64,000 bases of DNA, from NCBI GenBank assembly GCA_965260995.1, contig CBDHCD010000003.1, forward strand, positions 1,984,001-2,048,000, given 5' to 3'. This document shows positions 60,789-64,000 of this stretch, in pieces (position 1 is the stretch's first letter; each line of letters begins with the position of its first letter). This DNA is from JBBROS01 sp965260995. GTDB taxonomy: Bacteria > Pseudomonadota > Alphaproteobacteria > Acetobacterales > Acetobacteraceae. The position numbers and the translations under genes were made by a program. The notes below the pieces were generated by a model. That model did no database searches and was not told the DNA's origin. It was given only the letters and a program-made list of their open reading frames with translations.

Positions 60789-62287
60789 TGCGCTTCGGCG
60801 AGCAGGCTGAGCTGTCGGTCGGCGCTGTCGGTCATGTCGTCCAGCGGGATGGGGTACTCGCCGGTGAAGCAGGCGTCGCAGAACTGAGGCTTGGCGGCGT
60901 CGCGGCCGGGCTTGCCGAGGGCATGGTAGAGGCCGTCGAGGGAGACGAAGGCGAGGCTGTCAGCGCCGATCAGCTCGGCCATCTCGCGGATGTCGTGCCG
61001 GGCGGCGAGCAGCTTGCCGCGCTCGGGCGTGTCGATGCCGTAGAAGCAGGAATGGGTGGTGGGCGGCGACGAGATGCGCATGTGGACCTCGGTCGCCCCG
61101 GCGGCGCGGACCATCTCGACGATCTTGCGGCTGGTGGTGCCGCGGACGATGCTGTCGTCGACCAGCACGACCCGCTTGCCTTCGAGGACGGCGCGGTTGG
61201 CGGAGTGCTTGAGCTTGACGCCGAGGTTGCGGATGCTGTCGGTCGGCTCGATGAAGGTGCGGCCGACGTAGTGGTTGCGGATGATGCCCAGCTCGAACGG
61301 GATGCCGCTCCGCGCGCTGTAGCCCATCGCGGCCGGCACGCCGCTGTCGGGGACGGGGACGATGACGTCGGCCTCGACGGGGTTCTCCTGCGCGAGTTCC
61401 GCGCCGATTCGCTTGCGCGCGTCGTAGACGGCCGCGCCTTCCATGACGGAGTCGGGGCGGGCGAAGTAGATGTACTCGAACACGCAGAAGCGGGCCTCTG
61501 TCGCGCCCCAGGGCTTGACGCTGCGGACGCCGCGGTCGTCGATGAGGACGATCTCGCCGGGCTCGACGTCGCGGACGAACTCGGCCCCGACGATCTCGAG
61601 GGCGCAGGTCTCGCTGGCGAGGACCCAGCCGCCGGCGCCCTGGTTGCCGATGCGGCCGAGGATGAGCGGGCGGACGCCGAGGGGGTCGCGCACGCCCATC
61701 AGCGCCTCGTTGGACAGGGTGACGAGGGAGTAAGCGCCGACGACCTGCTTCAAGGCGTCGATCAGGCGGTCGACCACGGTGGAGTAGAGGCTGATGGCGA
61801 TGAGGTGGATGAACACCTCGCTGTCCGTCGTGCTCTGGAACAGGCAGCCGCGGCGGACGAGCTGGCGGTGCAGGGCGCGGGCGTTGGTCAGGTTGCCGTT
61901 GTGGGCGACGGCGAGGCCGCCGAAGGCGAAGTCGGCGTAGAGCGGCTGGACGTTGCGCAGGATGGTGCCGCCGGTGGTGGCATAGCGGTTGTGGCCGACG
62001 GCGCTCTGGCCCGGCAGGGCGGCGATGACCTTGGCTTGGCCGAAGTTGTCGCCGACCAGGCCGAGGCCGCGGTGATTATGGAAGCGCGCGCCGTCGTAGC
62101 TGACGATGCCGGTCGCCTCCTGGCCGCGGTGCTGCAAGGCGTGGAGGCCGAGAGCGGTGACGGCGGCGGCGTCGGCGACGCCCCAGACGCCGAACACGCC
62201 GCACTCCTCATGGAGCTTGTCGTCGTCACCGGGGCGGTCATCATGGTGGTCGTCTTGGTCGGCGGGCGCGGTCGGGATCGGAACCAT
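60785..62287 (-). CDS. purF: Amidophosphoribosyltransferase
   Basis: First step of purine synthesis, forming phosphoribosylamine from PRPP and glutamine. The 500-residue protein starts at 62287 (AGGAGC upstream). A propeptide of 28 residues (MVPIPTA...LHEE) precedes the catalytic C29 in CGVFGVWG. The glutaminase domain has GHNRYATTGG; the phosphoribosyltransferase domain has VVLVDDSIVRGTTSRK. The start of the SDR overlaps its stop by four bases. The upstream cvpA gene, 71 bases away, forms the classic cvpA-purF operon. Confidence 0.96.
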   Translation of the reverse strand: MVPIPTAPADQDDHHDDRPGDDDKLHEECGVFGVWGVADAAAVTALGLHALQHRGQEATGIVSYDGARFHNHRGLGLVGDNFGQAKVIAALPGQSAVGHNRYATTGGTILRNVQPLYADFAFGGLAVAHNGNLTNARALHRQLVRRGCLFQSTTDSEVFIHLIAISLYSTVVDRLIDALKQVVGAYSLVTLSNEALMGVRDPLGVRPLILGRIGNQGAGGWVLASETCALEIVGAEFVRDVEPGEIVLIDDRGVRSVKPWGATEARFCVFEYIYFARPDSVMEGAAVYDARKRIGAELAQENPVEADVIVPVPDSGVPAAMGYSARSGIPFELGIIRNHYVGRTFIEPTDSIRNLGVKLKHSANRAVLEGKRVVLVDDSIVRGTTSRKIVEMVRAAGATEVHMRISSPPTTHSCFYGIDTPERGKLLAARHDIREMAELIGADSLAFVSLDGLYHALGKPGRDAAKPQFCDACFTGEYPIPLDDMTDSADRQLSLLAEAH

Positions 62288-62358
62288 AGGGCGCTCCTGG
62301 ATGAGTTCGCGCGGAAAGGTAAGTTCGCCTGGAGGCTTAAGTTCGCCCGGGGCGTGCG

Positions 62359-62940
62359 TTATCGCACGGATCGGGCGGTGGCGCGCCCGGTCGGGCTGGA
62401 TTGCAACAGGGAGGCGGAGGTGGTCGGCCGGCCGGACGGCGGGTCGGCGACGGCCGGGCGGTAGGGCGCGGGAAGCTGGTTCGCCAGCCAGGACGCGCCG
62501 CGGTGGACGGGCGACAGGGACTGCGCGGCCAGCACCGGGGCGGGCCACTGCTCGGCCGGAACGGCGATGCCGAGCAGGACGTAGGCGACCGAGACGACGA
62601 CCGCACCGCGGACCAGGCCGAAGACGAAGCCCAGGCTGCGGTCGAGGCCGCCGAGGGCGGAGCCGCGCACGGCGTTGCTGAGCGCGCCGGCGAGGAGCCA
62701 CAGCGCCACGAGCACGGTGACGAAGACGAGGCCGAAGGCGACGAGGTCGGCGGTGGCCGGATCGCTGAACTGGCGGCGCATCCAGGGCTGGAGGTAGGGG
62801 AAGACGCCGTAGGGGCTGGCCACGACGGCGGCGACGACCCACGCGCCGAAGCCGAGCACTTCGCGGATCAGGCCGCGCATGAAGGCAAGCAGGCCGGACA
62901 GGACGAGGACGGCCAGGACGACGAGGTCCACCCAGTTCAT
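62359..62940 (-). CDS. cvpA: CvpA family membrane protein
   Basis: The 193-residue protein MNWVDLVVLAVLVLSGLLAFMRGL has four membrane helices in about residues 1-120 and a variable cytosolic tail (PSGRPTTSASLLQSS). CvpA was first named for colicin V production; in several bacteria it supports envelope integrity, with exact function unknown. It is in an operon upstream of purF, as in E. coli. It lies 173 bases downstream of radA on the same strand. Confidence 0.9.
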   Translation of the reverse strand: MNWVDLVVLAVLVLSGLLAFMRGLIREVLGFGAWVVAAVVASPYGVFPYLQPWMRRQFSDPATADLVAFGLVFVTVLVALWLLAGALSNAVRGSALGGLDRSLGFVFGLVRGAVVVSVAYVLLGIAVPAEQWPAPVLAAQSLSPVHRGASWLANQLPAPYRPAVADPPSGRPTTSASLLQSSPTGRATARSVR

Positions 62941-63113
62941 TTCGCGGCCCGGCCCATGATGCGCCGGATATAGGCCCGGGCGGCGGCCGGGTAAACCACG
63001 CCCGGAGCGTTTCAACAGCGTTCTCAGCGGAATGGGAGCGCCCCGGCCCTTGGCCGCGCCCGGCTCCTGGACCGGCGGGGCCGGTTCACGATCCTGGCCG
63101 GGCCGAAGCCCGT

Positions 63114-64000
63114 TCAGTCGGCGGCGGGTTCGCGTCCGGTGAAGCTCGCGACCAAATCGGCGACGTGGCCCATCTCGTCGAGCCGCAGGCCGTCGGGAGC
63201 GGCGGGCTCGCGGCCGGCGCGGGCGAGGCGGCGGGGCAGGCAGGCGGCCTCGAACCCGAGCTTGTGCGCTTCCTTGAGGCGGGCGTCGCCCTGGGCGACC
63301 TGGCGGACCTCGCCCGACAGGCCGACCTCGCCGAAGTAGACCATGCCGGCGCTGGTGGGGGTTTCGGTCGCGGCGGAGGCGAGGGCGGCGGCGACGGCGA
63401 GGTCGGCGGCGGGCTCGCTGACGCGCAGGCCGCCGGCGACGTTGAGGTAGACGTCGGACGCGCCGAGCCTGAGCCCGGCGCGCGAGTCGAGGACGGCGAG
63501 GAGCATGGACAGCCGGCCGCTGTCCCAGCCAACCACGGAGCGGCGCGGAGAGCCGCCGCCGTTGGGGGCGAGCAGGGCCTGCACCTCCAGCAGCACGGGG
63601 CGGGTGCCTTCCAGCCCGGCGAACACGGCGGAGCCGGCGATGTTGCCGCGTCGCTCGGCCAGGAACAGGGCGGAGGGGTTGGGCACTTCGGCGAGGCCGG
63701 CCCCGGTCATCTCGAACACGCCGATCTCGTCGGTGGCGCCGAAGCGGTTCTTGACGGCGCGCAGGATGCGGAACTGGTGGCCGCGGTCGCCTTCGAAGTA
63801 CAAGACGGCGTCGACCATGTGCTCCAGCACGCGGGGGCCGGCCAGCGCGCCTTCCTTGGTGACGTGGCCGACCAGGACGAGGGCGAAGCCGCGGGACTTG
63901 GCGAGGCGGATCAGCTCGAAGCTGGTGGCGCGGACCTGGGCGACGGTGCCCGGCGCGCTCTCGATGCTGTCGAGCCACATGGTCTGGATCGAGTCGATGA
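63114..64000 (-). CDS. radA: DNA repair protein RadA, C-terminal part (truncated by window end)
   Basis: RadA/Sms, a RecA-like ATPase that drives branch migration in homologous recombination. The visible 295 residues begin in the Walker B region (IDSIQTMWLDSIESAPGTV), then the RadA-specific KNRFG motif in RAVKNRFGATDEIGVF, and a C-terminal Lon-protease-like domain (ALLAPNGGGSPRRSVVGWDSGR onward, with GGLRVSEPAADLAVAAAL and FGEVGLSGEVRQVAQ). The N-terminal zinc finger and Walker A lie outside the window. It is upstream of cvpA on the same strand. Confidence 0.95.
   Translation of the reverse strand, partial: IDSIQTMWLDSIESAPGTVAQVRATSFELIRLAKSRGFALVLVGHVTKEGALAGPRVLEHMVDAVLYFEGDRGHQFRILRAVKNRFGATDEIGVFEMTGAGLAEVPNPSALFLAERRGNIAGSAVFAGLEGTRPVLLEVQALLAPNGGGSPRRSVVGWDSGRLSMLLAVLDSRAGLRLGASDVYLNVAGGLRVSEPAADLAVAAALASAATETPTSAGMVYFGEVGLSGEVRQVAQGDARLKEAHKLGFEAACLPRRLARAGREPAAPDGLRLDEMGHVADLVASFTGREPAAD

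Overview
The window is GC-rich chromosomal DNA, roughly 70% G+C by eye, densely packed with housekeeping genes. It fits an alphaproteobacterium, most likely Acetobacteraceae or another Rhodospirillales. The signs are the archaeal-type SerC fused in an operon with SerA, HisZ next to PurA, a DUF1127 protein opposite a LysR regulator, GcvT-H-P under a tandem glycine riboswitch, an RpoH-type sigma factor, and several small proteins typical of that group (DUF2007, DUF2256, DUF3429, DUF3553). The family-level assignment is inference; no rRNA is present.

Layout. 1-5.4 kb: end of an unknown gene, a SixA-like phosphatase, a secreted nuclease-fold protein, citrate synthase, a glycerophosphodiesterase and an Asp/Glu racemase. 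5.6-6.5 kb: a class A beta-lactamase of lower GC than its surroundings, probably acquired. 6.6-12.6 kb: tartrate/D-malate dehydrogenase, pyrE, a class III aminotransferase, polyprenyl diphosphate synthase, and a DUF2007-methyltransferase pair. 12.6-16.1 kb: class I ribonucleotide reductase (nrdAB) with two NrdR-like boxes, then glutaredoxin. 16.2-19.2 kb: an overlapping operon of thiol dioxygenase, a four-domain rhodanese and ComF. 19.3-25 kb: a methyltransferase, moaA, a PLP D-amino-acid enzyme, phosphomannomutase and galU. 25.3-28.1 kb: tRNA-Glu, small proteins, rluD and rpoH. 28.1-32.4 kb: an overlapping pmbA, M16 peptidase and thrC operon.

32.4-34.2 kb is the most foreign-looking stretch: a lone Mrr-type restriction endonuclease beside an AT-rich island. 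34.2-36.7 kb: rnhA, thrB and ispH. 36.8-42.7 kb: a lipoprotein, a SnoaL-like protein, the glycine riboswitch and gcvT-gcvH-gcvP. 42.8-48.6 kb: DUF1127/LysR, peroxiredoxin, YqgE, a HAD hydrolase, pyrD and an S24-type autoproteolytic repressor. 48.6-51.5 kb: lpxK, waaA and a DUF374 acyltransferase for lipid A/Kdo assembly. 51.5-60 kb: a Tim44-like protein, purA, hisZ, a CNNM/CorC protein, and serC-serA. 60-64 kb: an SDR, purF, cvpA and the C-terminal part of radA.

Two themes recur. Many adjacent genes overlap by 1-17 bases (TGATG, ATGA, GTGA, TTGA), which suggests translational coupling. A palindromic dispersed repeat of about 105 bp, bounded by CTAGAGCGG and CCGCTCTAG, occurs in several intergenic spaces; at two or three sites its terminal CTAG supplies the stop codon of the neighbouring gene. 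I found no complete novel multi-gene system. The best candidates for a second look are this repeat family, the dioxygenase-rhodanese-ComF operon, and the Mrr island.
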